Shown here one piece after another: positions 16,119 to 24,953 of a stretch of DNA of 64,000 nucleotides. Position 1 is the stretch's first letter. Every line of letters begins with the position of its first letter. The position numbers and the translations under genes are program-made. The DNA is from Tractidigestivibacter montrealensis. GTDB taxonomy: Bacteria > Actinomycetota > Coriobacteriia > Coriobacteriales > Atopobiaceae. The notes beneath the pieces are model-generated. The model had not been told where the DNA came from. It saw only the letters and a program-made list of their open reading frames with translations, and did no database searches. Location of the stretch: the NCBI RefSeq assembly GCF_024741235.1, contig NZ_JANSKA010000005.1, positions 124,001 through 188,000 of the forward strand, read 5' to 3'.

Positions 16119-16493
16119 ATGTCTCCGGAAGCAAAGAGGCTCAAGGTATCTGGCATTGTTGCTCTCATCGCGGGGTGCGCCTGCGTGGCCGCGGGAATAG
16201 TGCTAGCGGTTCTCGGCATTGACATCACCGACCTCTTTGTAGTTGCTGCCTCCGTGGTTGCACTCCTCGCAGGCGCGAGAGGTGCAAGGGTTGCCAACGT
16301 GCCATCCAACGCGCCAAAGCTCATGGGGCCCTCTACCGGAGCCACGGTTGCCACCGGTGCTCTCTGCGCAGGCGACATTGCGCTTGGCAACGGTCAGGTG
16401 GCTCCCGTCGTGGTTGGTGCCGTTGCGTTTGTCCTGGCGCTTTTGGTCACCGTTGCTACGGCCGCTGTGAAGAAGAGCGTCGAGACTGTCTAG
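16119..16493 (+). CDS. small integral membrane protein of unknown function
   Basis: 124 aa with about four hydrophobic segments (roughly residues 10-32, 36-50, 65-80 and 90-112), separated by short Gly/Ala-rich loops and ending in a basic tail KKSVETV. I do not recognise a family. ATG 16119 follows AGGGG by 6 nt and is preferred to TTG 16113. It stands alone between tRNA genes and the acyltransferase. Confidence 0.65.
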   Translation: MSPEAKRLKVSGIVALIAGCACVAAGIVLAVLGIDITDLFVVAASVVALLAGARGARVANVPSNAPKLMGPSTGATVATGALCAGDIALGNGQVAPVVVGAVAFVLALLVTVATAAVKKSVETV

Positions 16494-16633
16494 CGCACTC
16501 CAGAGCGTGCGCTGAGGTACCGTTGGCATGAGGCGCTCCACCTTAAAAGTGCCCAAGTCAATATCGCGCTTTGCCATAGAATGTTGCCATTGGTTTTTCC
16601 TTAATGGCGGCACACGTGTGGGAGTAGGCAGGC

Positions 16634-18613
16634 GTGGAGAGAGTGGCTACAGGCAGGCGCAGCAGGTCGATTGACCCTGCAACCGTTAGGGACTCGCGTC
16701 CAACTGCGCCTCAAGCTGCCTCACGGCGCGTTGCCGGCCTTGATGGCTTGCGTGTGATTGCCATTCTTGGCATCGTGCTCTATCACGCAAATCCCACTTG
16801 GATTCCGGGTGGCTTCTTTGGCGTCACGGTCTTCTTTGTGATCACGGGCTACCTCTTCACGCTCTCCGTGCAGCGCGAAATCGCTCGTTCGGGCTCCATC
16901 GAGTACGGAAGGCTCATCGTCAAGCGCGCGGTGCGGCTGTGGCCCACGATGCTTGCCGTAGTCGGCGTGACCGTGATCCTCTCTGCAATCCGAGCGCCCT
17001 ACCTTCTTCCCAAGATCCAGGCCGATGCCTTGCCGGCCCTTCTCTTCTTCGAGAACATCTTCTACATCGTGCGCAATGTTTCGTACTTTGCTGCGGCGGG
17101 TGCGCCATCCCCACTGACGCACTTCTGGTACCTCGGCGTCGTGATGCAGTTTTACATCGTGTGGCCGCTTGTCGTGCTGCTGTTCTCGCGCGTTTTGCCT
17201 AGCCGCCGCAACGCATGCATTGCCGTTTGCATCTTGATTCTTGCCTCCTCGATTGCCATGTGGCTGCGCTTTGACCCCACGGCGGATACCGCGCGCATCT
17301 ACTACGGGCCAGACACCCGTGCGGCCGAGCTTCTAGCGGGTGCGCTGCTCGCAATAGCTACGGGCGGAAGGGGCCTTCGTCTTGAGCGTCTTGTACCCGC
17401 CCTGCGCGAGCGCGGCGTTTCCGCTGTAACCTACGACCTCATTGCGTTTGTCTCTCTGCTTGTGATCGTAGTCATGATGTTCGTCTTCAACGGGTACAGC
17501 CACTTTGTGTATCGGGGCGGGATCCTTATTGCGGCCATTCTCGCGGCGCTTCTTGTGGGGTGCGTCTCGCGACCTAACCACACAATTGTGGGACGCGTCC
17601 TTGGCGTACCCCTCTTGGCCGAGGCGGGCAAGCGCGGCTACGCGCTTTACCTTTGGCACTACCCGCTGTTCATCATCCTGAACCCTGCAAGCGACACCAC
17701 GCCTCTGCCCTGGTGGGGATGGGTTCTTGAGTTTGCCCTCATAGGCGTGCTCTCTGAGCTCTCCTATCAGTTCCTCGAGAAGGCGCCCGCACGCCCGCTC
17801 TCGCCCATTCCCACGTTTGTTGGCCCCCGCGACGCACGCTCCCAGCGTGGCGTCTCTCACTCGAGGCTTACCCCTGGGCTTCTCGCGCAGCCGCTCCCTC
17901 GGCTTGTGATGGAGGGGGTTGGCGTTGTGGCGGTCATCGTGCTCATGTTTGTACCGCTCAATGCCGAAACGGCAAACACCCCACAGGCAGTGGCTGTCGG
18001 CCAGGAGTCCGCACTCACGTCGCAGGCCAAGAGCCTCGAGAGCTACGATGACTCTGGGACATATTTTGCCGGGACCGCCTTTGACGGCGCCTTCTCATCC
18101 ATCAACAACGTGAGCTACGACGTTGACGCCGAGACCGGCGCAACGGACGCCAAGGTCATTCTCGTTGGCGATTCCGTGCCGGCCGGTGCGGTCAACCAGT
18201 TCAACACGATTTTCCCCAACGGCTATATCGACGCCGTGGTTGGGCGGCAGATCTACGACGGTCCGGACGTCTATGCCCAGGACGTGGCTGCAGGGCATGA
18301 TGGCGATGTTGTGGTGTGGTCATTGGGCGACAACGGCGTGGCCACCGAGGACCAGGTCAGGGCCCTCATCGAGGCTGTCGACCCTGGCAAGCGCGTCTAC
18401 CTTGTGACGGCACGAGTGCCGCTTGCCCTCCAGGACATCAACAACTCCCTGTTCAAGCAGGTGGCAGCCGAGTACGACAACTGCGAGGTCATCGACTGGT
18501 ACGAGACGAGTGCCGGGCACGACGAGTACTTCTGGGATGACGGCACCCACCTTCGCCCCGAGGGTGCTGACGCCTACGTCCTGATGCTTCGAGCGGCAAT
18601 TACGGGAAGGTAG
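16634..18613 (+). CDS. OatA-like acyltransferase with C-terminal SGNH hydrolase domain
   Basis: 659-aa membrane protein. An N-terminal acyltransferase-3 domain of about ten membrane segments (residues 35-390) carries the expected His51 in IVLYHANPTW. One more membrane segment (about 430-447) leads to an extracytoplasmic SGNH-type domain with Ser514 (GDSVPAG) and Asp636/His639 (DGTHLRP). This architecture is that of OatA, which O-acetylates MurNAc in peptidoglycan and confers lysozyme resistance, but polysaccharide O-acetylases look alike. GTG 16634 is the first start in frame and its ribosome binding site is weak. Confidence 0.85.
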   Translation: MERVATGRRSRSIDPATVRDSRPTAPQAASRRVAGLDGLRVIAILGIVLYHANPTWIPGGFFGVTVFFVITGYLFTLSVQREIARSGSIEYGRLIVKRAVRLWPTMLAVVGVTVILSAIRAPYLLPKIQADALPALLFFENIFYIVRNVSYFAAAGAPSPLTHFWYLGVVMQFYIVWPLVVLLFSRVLPSRRNACIAVCILILASSIAMWLRFDPTADTARIYYGPDTRAAELLAGALLAIATGGRGLRLERLVPALRERGVSAVTYDLIAFVSLLVIVVMMFVFNGYSHFVYRGGILIAAILAALLVGCVSRPNHTIVGRVLGVPLLAEAGKRGYALYLWHYPLFIILNPASDTTPLPWWGWVLEFALIGVLSELSYQFLEKAPARPLSPIPTFVGPRDARSQRGVSHSRLTPGLLAQPLPRLVMEGVGVVAVIVLMFVPLNAETANTPQAVAVGQESALTSQAKSLESYDDSGTYFAGTAFDGAFSSINNVSYDVDAETGATDAKVILVGDSVPAGAVNQFNTIFPNGYIDAVVGRQIYDGPDVYAQDVAAGHDGDVVVWSLGDNGVATEDQVRALIEAVDPGKRVYLVTARVPLALQDINNSLFKQVAAEYDNCEVIDWYETSAGHDEYFWDDGTHLRPEGADAYVLMLRAAITGR

Positions 18614-18623
18614 GAATTCTCGG

Positions 18624-18651
18624 TTGCCAAACCGGATTGTTTTGGTAATAT
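18624..18651 (+). promoter_or_regulatory. promoter of tRNA-Val
   Basis: -35 TTGCCA (18624-18629) and -10 TAATAT (18646-18651) with a 16-nt spacer; the tRNA starts 13 nt after the -10. Confidence 0.65.
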
Positions 18652-18663
18652 AACAAACCGCAC

Positions 18664-18738
18664 GGGCGATTGGCTCAGGGGTAGAGCACATCCTTCACAC
18701 GGATGGGGTCGCTGGTTCGAATCCAGCATCGCCCACCA
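18664..18738 (+). tRNA. tRNA-Val (anticodon CAC)
   Basis: A 75-nt cloverleaf with acceptor GGGCGAT/ATCGCCC, anticodon stem CATCC/GGATG with loop TTCACAC (anticodon CAC, reading GTG), T-arm GCTGGTTCGAATCCAGC and an encoded CCA. Confidence 0.95.
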
Positions 18739-18751
18739 TAGAATCTGAGCG

Positions 18752-18778
18752 ACGGCATCCTGTTGGGTGCCGTTTTTA
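18752..18778 (+). terminator. terminator after tRNA-Val
   Basis: A 9-bp stem ACGGCATCC/GGGTGCCGT (one wobble) with a TGTT loop is followed by TTTTATT. Confidence 0.85.
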
Positions 18779-18842
18779 TTTCCGCCTATTTTCCTCTGCT
18801 AGGTGTTGATGTGCTGCAGCATGTCCCTGTTCGCGTGACGCC

Positions 18843-18848
18843 TATAAT
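18843..18848 (+). promoter_or_regulatory. possible -10 element for the VOC gene
   Basis: A consensus TATAAT lies 80 nt before the VOC start, with a second TATACT at 18855-18860. No clear -35 is visible for either. Confidence 0.4.
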
Positions 18849-18927
18849 GTCCAATATACTTGAGGCACATGGCGCTCAGCAAGAAGCGGTATGCGGCATT
18901 ACTCACACGCAAAGGGAGGGCTGTTCT

Positions 18928-19302
18928 ATGAAGACTGAGGAAGACCCCAAGAAGGCGCTTGGCCTGCGGCTTGCGCACGTGGGCATCAACGGCGGCACGC
19001 CAGAGAACGCCGAGAAGATCACCAGGCAGCTTGCGACCCTTCTGGGCCTTGGCACCACGGAGCTTGCGCCTTCCTACTTTGTTGACACCTACATCGAGAT
19101 CATGAAGGGTGCCGGTCGCGGCGAGAAGGGCCACATCGGCTTCCACGTTGATGACATCGACGCCGCGCAGAAGTGGTTCGAGGACCGCGGCTTCGAGTTC
19201 AACGAGGAATCCCGCGCCAAGTTCCCCGACGGCTCCACGCACCTCATCTACTTCAAGGACGAGATTGCGGGCTTCTCCATACACATCACGGTAGACGACT
19301 AG
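18928..19302 (+). CDS. stand-alone VOC protein resembling the C-terminal domain of KDPG aldolases
   Basis: 124 aa. LAHVGINGGTPENAEKI, YIEIMKGAGRGEKGHIGFHV, DRGFEFNEESRAKFPDG and IYFKDEIAGFSIHIT follow, in order, the vicinal-oxygen-chelate domain fused to the C-terminus of 2-dehydro-3-deoxyphosphogluconate aldolases in clostridia and relatives. Here it is encoded alone. Residues possibly able to bind metal are His17 (AHVGI) and His at GHIGF. ATG 18928 has AAAGGGAGGG 7 nt upstream; the longer frame to 18763 runs into the tRNA terminator. Function unknown. Confidence 0.75.
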   Translation: MKTEEDPKKALGLRLAHVGINGGTPENAEKITRQLATLLGLGTTELAPSYFVDTYIEIMKGAGRGEKGHIGFHVDDIDAAQKWFEDRGFEFNEESRAKFPDGSTHLIYFKDEIAGFSIHITVDD

Positions 19303-19314
19303 TGCGGAATTGAT

Positions 19315-19376
19315 CTACCTGGTAATGGGATTCCATTACCAGGTAGTGGGATTCCGTTGCCCGGCAAACGAATCCC
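19315..19376. repeat. two tandem hairpins made of a 21-bp direct repeat
   Basis: The first hairpin is perfect: 14-bp arms CTACCTGGTAATGG (19315-19328) and its complement (19333-19346), loop GATT. The second (19348-19376) pairs GGGATTCCGTTGCC with GGCAAACGAATCCC imperfectly. A block TAATGGGATTCCATTACCAGG recurs next to it as TAGTGGGATTCCGTTGCCCGG. It lies between the VOC gene and the ABC-F gene; no T-run follows either hairpin. Confidence 0.8.
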
Positions 19377-19449
19377 GCAGGCACACCTCTTCTGCACGAG
19401 CGTACCGTATACTCACCCCTTGGCAAATTTGGCATCCCGAGGGGTTCAC

Positions 19450-21456
19450 GTGATAGCACTCGCAGACAAGATTACCAAGTCGTTTGGCGGAAGGGTCCTC
19501 TACACGCAGGCCACGCTGCAGCTCAACGCCGGTGAGCGCTGGGCGCTCGTCGGCCCCAACGGGGCCGGCAAGACAACGCTCCTGAAGATCATCATGGGGC
19601 AGGAGGCGCCCGACGAGGGAACCGTCTCCTTTGCCAAGGAGACCACCGTCGGCTACCTCGAGCAGGAGACCAAGATCGATGGCGAGAAGACCGCCCTTCA
19701 GGAGGTCGTCGACTCCGCGCACGAGGTCAAGGGCTGGGAGCGCCGCGTTGCCGAGCTCGAGGCGAAGATCTCGACCACCAAGCCCGGTCCAGAGCTTGAC
19801 CGTCTGCTCGAGGATTACGGACACGCGCAGGACCGCTTCGAGCGCCTGGGCGGCTACGAGCTCGACGCCCGTGCGCGCCAGATCCTGGGTGGCCTTGGCT
19901 TTCCTATCGAGGACTTCGACAAGCCCGCGGTTGATTTTTCCGGTGGCTGGCAGATGCGCATCGCGCTCTCGAAGCTGCTTCTCCGCCATCCCGACCTGCT
20001 CCTTCTCGACGAGCCCACCAACCACCTCGACCTCGAGAGTGTCCAGTGGCTCGAGCACTTCCTTGCCGCCTACGATGGTGCCGTGCTTCTCGTGAGTCAC
20101 GACCGCTCGTTCATGGACGCCTGCGTCTCCCACGTGGCGGCCGTCGAGAACCGCCGCCTCACCACCTACACGGGCAACTACTCAGACTACCTGCGTCAGC
20201 GCGAGGACAACCTCGAGCAGATGCGCGCCAAGCGTGCCGCCCAGGAGCGAGAGATCGCCCACATGCAGGTCTTTGTCGACAAGTTCCGCTACAAGCCAAC
20301 GAAGGCCGCGCAGGCGCAGGAGCGCATGCGCCGCATCGAGCAGATCAAGAGCGAGCTGGTCATTCTCCCCGAGGGCTCCAAGAAGGTGCACTTCTCGTTT
20401 CCCGATCCGCCTCGCACTGGCGACACCGTGGTAAAGGTGGAGGACGCTGCAAAGTCCTTTGGTGAGAACCACGTATACGACCACGTCGACCTCACGCTCT
20501 ATCGCGGCGACCATGTGGCCCTCGTTGGCCCCAACGGCGCCGGCAAGTCGACGCTCATGAAGCTCATCAACGGGCGCCTCACGCCAGATGCCGGCTCGGT
20601 CGAGCTTGGCCAGAACGTGACCTGTGCCTACTACGCGCAGCACCAGCTCGAGCAGCTTGACCCCGCAAACACCGTGCTCCAGGAGATGGACGCCGTGGCC
20701 CCAGGCTGGACCACCTCCGAGGAGCGCCGGCTCCTGGGTGCCTTCCTCTTCCACGGCGACGACGTGGACAAGCGCGTCTCGGTGCTCTCTGGTGGCGAGA
20801 AGGCACGTCTCGCCCTTGCAAAGATGCTCGTGGCGCCCGACCCCCTGCTCTGCCTGGACGAGCCCACCAACCACCTGGACATCGACTCCGTCGACGTGCT
20901 TGAGCACGCCCTCGTTCACTTCCCGGGAACGATTGTGCTCATCAGCCACGACGAGCACCTGGTTCGTGCCGTTGCTAACAAGGTGGTCGACGTCCGCGAC
21001 CACAAGGTCACGCTCTACGACGGTGACTACGAGTACTACCAGTTCAAGCGCGCAGAGCTCGAGGCGGCTGCGGCGGCGGACGCTACGCCTGCAACTCAGC
21101 CCGCGCAACAAAAGGCGGCTCCCATTGCGCATGCGGCACCCGAGCAGGCGGCGACTGGCCGCAACGTCAAGACCAAGGAGCAGCGTCGTGCCGAGGCCGA
21201 GGAGCGCAACCGCAGAAGCAAGGCACTGCGCAAGACCAAGAAGCGCTTGCAGGAGGTGGAGTCTGCGCTGGGCCCAGCACACGACCGCTACAACGAGCTC
21301 GTGACCCTCATGGCAGACGAGGACCTCTACAACGACACCGAGCGCTTCAACGCCTGCATGAGCGAGTACAACGCCCTCTCCAAGAAGATTCCCGCTCTCG
21401 AGCAGGAATGGCTCGAGCTCTCCGAGGCCATGGAGGCGGGCGAGAAGGATGCATAG
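19450..21456 (+). CDS. ABC-F family ATPase (ribosome-associated type)
   Basis: 668 aa with two ATP-binding cassettes and no membrane domain: Walker [10 protein letters not shown] and GPNGAGKST, signatures DFSGGWQMR and LSGGEKARL, Walker [13 protein letters not shown] and [12 protein letters not shown]. The inter-domain linker (about residues 235-325) is the charged P-site tRNA interaction motif region. A C-terminal basic coiled coil (about 560-668) follows an Ala-rich spacer. ABC-F proteins act on the ribosome in stalling rescue or antibiotic protection. GTG 19450 has GAGGGG 5 nt upstream and matches the usual N-terminus; the frame extends 31 codons further into the repeat. The tandem hairpins upstream may control it. 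Confidence 0.9.
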   Translation: MIALADKITKSFGGRVLYTQATLQLNAGERWALVGPNGAGKTTLLKIIMGQEAPDEGTVSFAKETTVGYLEQETKIDGEKTALQEVVDSAHEVKGWERRVAELEAKISTTKPGPELDRLLEDYGHAQDRFERLGGYELDARARQILGGLGFPIEDFDKPAVDFSGGWQMRIALSKLLLRHPDLLLLDEPTNHLDLESVQWLEHFLAAYDGAVLLVSHDRSFMDACVSHVAAVENRRLTTYTGNYSDYLRQREDNLEQMRAKRAAQEREIAHMQVFVDKFRYKPTKAAQAQERMRRIEQIKSELVILPEGSKKVHFSFPDPPRTGDTVVKVEDAAKSFGENHVYDHVDLTLYRGDHVALVGPNGAGKSTLMKLINGRLTPDAGSVELGQNVTCAYYAQHQLEQLDPANTVLQEMDAVAPGWTTSEERRLLGAFLFHGDDVDKRVSVLSGGEKARLALAKMLVAPDPLLCLDEPTNHLDIDSVDVLEHALVHFPGTIVLISHDEHLVRAVANKVVDVRDHKVTLYDGDYEYYQFKRAELEAAAAADATPATQPAQQKAAPIAHAAPEQAATGRNVKTKEQRRAEAEERNRRSKALRKTKKRLQEVESALGPAHDRYNELVTLMADEDLYNDTERFNACMSEYNALSKKIPALEQEWLELSEAMEAGEKDA

Positions 21457-21748
21457 CATCTCGCGCACGGGGGTGCGTGCCGTCCTCAATGCCGTTGCGC
21501 TTGTCGCCCGTGTGCTTGCCGTGGCGCTCTGCGTACTTGTGCTTGTCGACTCGCTTGACGTGGGCCCGCTTCACACGGCGCTTCTCGGCGTGAACGGTCT
21601 TGCGACTGGTGCGATACCACCGGCCCTTCAGGGGATTCTTGTCTTCCGCACGCCCATGGGCGGCGCCTTTAGGGGAGACTTCGCACTTGTCGCCACTGCG
21701 CTCTTTGTCATAGACTGGCTGCTCACAAGAGCTGCCTACCGGATCTAG
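21449..21748 (+). CDS. small membrane protein, unknown function
   Basis: 99 aa with two or three hydrophobic segments (about residues 12-35, 40-66 and 78-96) and a basic end TRAAYRI. It overlaps the ABC-F stop by 8 nt with GAGAAGG just before its ATG, and a site-2 protease follows 18 nt later, so it sits in one transcript with them. I do not recognise the family. Confidence 0.6.
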   Translation: MHSISRTGVRAVLNAVALVARVLAVALCVLVLVDSLDVGPLHTALLGVNGLATGAIPPALQGILVFRTPMGGAFRGDFALVATALFVIDWLLTRAAYRI

Positions 21749-21766
21749 GCCAGAAAGGGGCGTGAC

Positions 21767-22474
21767 GTGTTCTCGACCTCGCGTATCATCACGATCCTCA
21801 TCTCGGTTGGGCTTGTCATGCTCTCCGCCATTCCGCACGAGGTGGCCCACGGCTGGATGGCCAGCAGGCTGGGCGATCCCACCGCCAAGCGTGCCGGGCG
21901 CCTCACGCTTAACCCCGCCGCGCACATCGATCCCTTTGGCTCCATCATCCTGCCGCTTATCATGGGGGCATTTGGTGGGCCCATCTTTGCGTACGCAAAG
22001 CCCGTGCCCTACAACCCCATGAACTTCGATCCCAAGACAAGAAACCGCGACGAGGCTCTGGTTGCGCTTGCGGGGCCTGTCTGCAACTTCCTCCAGGCGC
22101 TTGCGGGCGCCGCCGTGTGGCGGCTTGCGTACTGGGGCTTCAACTCGGGGCTCACCTCTGGTGCCCTAGCGGTCGACCCCTGGTACAACGTGGCGTATTG
22201 GGTCCTCACGATTCTCTCCACCTACGTGTACGTGAACCTCATGCTCATGTGCTTCAACCTCATCCCGCTGCCCCCGCTTGATGGCTCCAAGGTAATCTCG
22301 CCCCTCTTTAGGAGCGAGCGGTCTCGCCGTGCCTACTACCAGGTGCAGCAGTACGCCATGCCCATCCTCATCGTGGCGCTCTACCTCATTCCGTATGCCC
22401 TTGGCGTGGACCCTCTGGGGTGGATCCTCGACTCCACGGCGGGCTCGCTCTTCGACCTTCTCATGGGGGCATAG
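21767..22474 (+). CDS. site-2 protease family (M50) membrane metalloprotease
   Basis: 235-aa polytopic membrane protein, about six hydrophobic segments. The zinc motif HEVAHGW starts at His24 in the first membrane segment, AGPVCNFLQ is the second conserved block and PPLDGSK supplies the third ligand. No PDZ or CBS domain, which separates it from RseP at 8.8 kb; it is the short M50 group often encoded next to scpA. GTG 21767 follows AAAGGGG. The scpA start is 6 nt after its stop. Confidence 0.88.
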   Translation: MFSTSRIITILISVGLVMLSAIPHEVAHGWMASRLGDPTAKRAGRLTLNPAAHIDPFGSIILPLIMGAFGGPIFAYAKPVPYNPMNFDPKTRNRDEALVALAGPVCNFLQALAGAAVWRLAYWGFNSGLTSGALAVDPWYNVAYWVLTILSTYVYVNLMLMCFNLIPLPPLDGSKVISPLFRSERSRRAYYQVQQYAMPILIVALYLIPYALGVDPLGWILDSTAGSLFDLLMGA

Positions 22475-22480
22475 CGGCAT

Positions 22481-23395
22481 ATGTCATGGCGCGTTAAGAC
22501 AGATGCGTACACGGGTCCCTTCGACCTCCTGCTACAGCTTGTGAGCAGGCAAAAGGTTGCCATTGGCTCCATCTCGGTGGCAGAGGTCGCGGACCAGTAC
22601 CTGGCCGAGGTCGAGCGCATGAGAGACCTCGACCTGGACGTGGCTAGCGACTTTGTGCTCGTTGCCTCGACGCTTCTGGACATGAAGGCAGCCGCGCTTG
22701 TCCCCGAGGGTGGCGTCACGCGCTCCCCTCATGACGCACAGGACGAGCTAGACGAGGAGGACGACCTCGCTGGCCTCTCGCCTGACGAGGCGCGTGAGGT
22801 TCTTATTGCTCGCCTCATTACGTACAAGCAGTTCAGAAACGCCGGTTCCGCGCTTGGCAGCCGCATGGAGGCGGAGTCCCGCATGGTGCCGCGCACTGTG
22901 GGACCGGACCCGGAGTTTCTGGGCCTCATGCCCGACTACCTCGAGGGCATCACGCTTCGGAGCCTTGCCGTCATCTGCGCCGACATCGACGCGCACCGCG
23001 AGACGTTCCTGCTCGAGTCGGAGCACATCGCGCCCAAGCGCCTGCCCATCGCGCTTACGGTTGCATCCGTCGACCGTCTGGCGCGTTCGCGTGGGCACCT
23101 CACGTTCTCTGAGCTTCTCGACGGCTCGAGCGAGCCCGAGGTCGTTGTGGCAAACTTCCTCGCCGTACTTGACCTCTACCATAGGGACAAGCTGCGTATG
23201 CACCAGGAGAGGAACTTTGGCGAGATCGAGCTTGACCACGTGGAGGGGGCAACGCCGTACGAGATGGATGAGTCGGTCCTCTGCGAGCTTGACGAGCAGG
23301 GCGTTGACGAGCAGGACCTGGAACAACTTGGCTTTGGCGACATCGTGGGCACCGATGAGGGCGAACAGGAAGACAAAACGGGGGAGGACGCGTGA
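22481..23395 (+). CDS. scpA: segregation and condensation protein A
   Basis: Kleisin subunit of the SMC condensin complex, 304 aa. The N-terminal SMC-neck-binding part starts TGPFDLLLQLVSRQKV and IGSISVAEVADQYL; the C-terminal winged helix, which binds the SMC head (about residues 190-250), has HLTFSELLDGSSEPEVVVANFLAVLDL. An acidic tail follows. It ends at the scpB start (TGATG), the usual scpA-scpB pair. Confidence 0.94.
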   Translation: MSWRVKTDAYTGPFDLLLQLVSRQKVAIGSISVAEVADQYLAEVERMRDLDLDVASDFVLVASTLLDMKAAALVPEGGVTRSPHDAQDELDEEDDLAGLSPDEAREVLIARLITYKQFRNAGSALGSRMEAESRMVPRTVGPDPEFLGLMPDYLEGITLRSLAVICADIDAHRETFLLESEHIAPKRLPIALTVASVDRLARSRGHLTFSELLDGSSEPEVVVANFLAVLDLYHRDKLRMHQERNFGEIELDHVEGATPYEMDESVLCELDEQGVDEQDLEQLGFGDIVGTDEGEQEDKTGEDA

Positions 23396-24123
23396 TGGCA
23401 GGTCTCGAGAGGCTTGATGACGGCTCGCTCAAGGGGCTCCTGGAGGCCCTGCTCCTCGTGTCCGATGACTCCGTCTCGGCAACAGACCTGGCAAAGGCCA
23501 CGGGCGCCGCGCCGGGTGACGTTGCCTCGGCGCTTGCGGAACTCTCGGCCGAGTACGCCGACGCAAACCGTGGCTTCCAGCTCCGCGAGGTCGCAGGTGG
23601 CTGGAGGCTCTTCACGCACCCTGCCTTCCACGACCAGGTCGCCGACTACGTGCTCTCGTGGGATCAGCGGCGCCTCTCGCAGGCGGCGCTGGAGACGCTT
23701 GCCGTCATTGCGTACCACCAGCCGGTCTCGCGCGAGGGTGTGCGCGCCATCCGTGGCGTGAACTCGGACGGCGTCATTGCCTCCCTGCGCGAGAAGGGCC
23801 TGGTGCGTGAGGTGGGACATGACGCCGAGCACGGGCAGGCTGTGCTCTTTGGAACCACGCGTGCCTTTCTCGAGCGCTTTGGCCTGAGGAGCATCCGCGA
23901 CCTGCCCCCGCTCGAGGACTTCGCACCCGACGAGCAGTCCAAGCAGTTCATTCGCGAGCGCCTCTCTGGCCGCTCGCTTCAGTCGACGCTCGAGGAGGCC
24001 TCGGACGACATCGACGACGAGCGCGACCTGCTGGGCGATGGTGACGATGACGAGGATGGAGAAGCCCTCGCCGAGGCAGCGACTCCCTCCGACTCGGCGG
24101 GTGGTGATACGGACGATGAGTGA
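23395..24123 (+). CDS. scpB: segregation and condensation protein B
   Basis: Winged-helix partner of ScpA, 242 aa. Two winged helices: residues about 8-85 (LLEALLLVSDDSVSATDLAK) and about 95-165, with the family strings SQAALETLAVIAYHQPVSR, IRGVNSDGVI and ALFGTT-like VLFGTTRAFLERFGL. The C-terminal 45 residues are very acidic low complexity. ATG 23395 is taken because GGGGAGGA is 6 nt upstream; GTG 23392 is equally in frame. rluB overlaps the last 8 nt. Confidence 0.93.
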   Translation: MAGLERLDDGSLKGLLEALLLVSDDSVSATDLAKATGAAPGDVASALAELSAEYADANRGFQLREVAGGWRLFTHPAFHDQVADYVLSWDQRRLSQAALETLAVIAYHQPVSREGVRAIRGVNSDGVIASLREKGLVREVGHDAEHGQAVLFGTTRAFLERFGLRSIRDLPPLEDFAPDEQSKQFIRERLSGRSLQSTLEEASDDIDDERDLLGDGDDDEDGEALAEAATPSDSAGGDTDDE

Positions 24124-24952
24124 CCCCGTACGCGAGGACGGGCTCTATCCCATGCGCCTCCAACGATTTCTCGCCCGCGCTGGCGTTGCAAGCAGGCGCG
24201 GCGCCGAGCGCCTCATGACTGCTGGTCGCGTGCGCGTGAACGGCGAGGTCGTGACCGAGCTTGGCAGCAAGGTCGATCCCGCTAGTGACGTGGTGAGCGT
24301 GGACGGCATCGAGTGCCACATCCTCGAGCGGCCCTGCTACCTCATGCTCTACAAGCCAGCTGGCTATGTCACCACGATGAGCGACCCCCAGGGCAGGCAC
24401 ACCGTGGCAGAGCTTGTTCCCACCGACCGCTTCCCCGGCCTCTTCCCGGTGGGTCGCCTCGATATGGACACCACCGGCCTTCTCCTCTTCACCACCAACG
24501 GGAACGTGGGGCAGGAGCTGCTCCATCCCTCGCGCCATGTCGAGAAGCACTACGTGGCTCTGGTCTCGGGCACCCCCTCGGCACATGACCTTGAGCGCCT
24601 GAGGCGCGGCGTTATGCTCGAGGACGGCCCGGCGTCTCCTGCCGGGGCAACGCTCCTTGCGAAGGACGACCCCCTCTACTCGGTTGTTGCCCCGCACGGA
24701 GCCGGACGCACGGGTGGGGGAGAGCCCAACGCGGTTGTGGGCCTTACCATCCACGAGGGCAGGAAGCACCAGGTCAAGAAGATGATGCAGGCGGTGGGGC
24801 ACAAGGTCTTGCGCCTCCATCGCGATGCGTTTGGGCCGCTTTCGCTCACGGGAGTTGACGAGGGTTCGTGGCGCGAGCTCACACCCCAGGAGGTTGCGGC
24901 CATCGAGAAGATTTGTGCCGGGCATGCCGGCGACCAGGGGGAGGACGACTAG
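24116..24952 (+). CDS. rluB: 23S rRNA pseudouridine synthase RluB family
   Basis: 278 aa. An N-terminal S4 RNA-binding domain (about residues 12-58, MRLQRFLARAGVASRRGAE) precedes the RsuA/RluB catalytic domain with PVGRLDMDTTGLLLFT holding the catalytic Asp, then HPSRHVEKHY and the EGRKHQVKKMMQAVGH motif. Neighbourhood scpA-scpB-rluB-cmk is conserved in Gram-positives and favours RluB (23S psi2605 in E. coli numbering). ATG 24116 overlaps scpB. Confidence 0.92.
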   Translation: MSDPVREDGLYPMRLQRFLARAGVASRRGAERLMTAGRVRVNGEVVTELGSKVDPASDVVSVDGIECHILERPCYLMLYKPAGYVTTMSDPQGRHTVAELVPTDRFPGLFPVGRLDMDTTGLLLFTTNGNVGQELLHPSRHVEKHYVALVSGTPSAHDLERLRRGVMLEDGPASPAGATLLAKDDPLYSVVAPHGAGRTGGGEPNAVVGLTIHEGRKHQVKKMMQAVGHKVLRLHRDAFGPLSLTGVDEGSWRELTPQEVAAIEKICAGHAGDQGEDD

Positions 24953-24953
24953 C

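Noticed and set aside
15898-16200. Plus-strand 100-aa frame starting in the CAT-anticodon tRNA
   Set aside because: It covers the tRNA and the start of the small membrane protein and shows no family resemblance.
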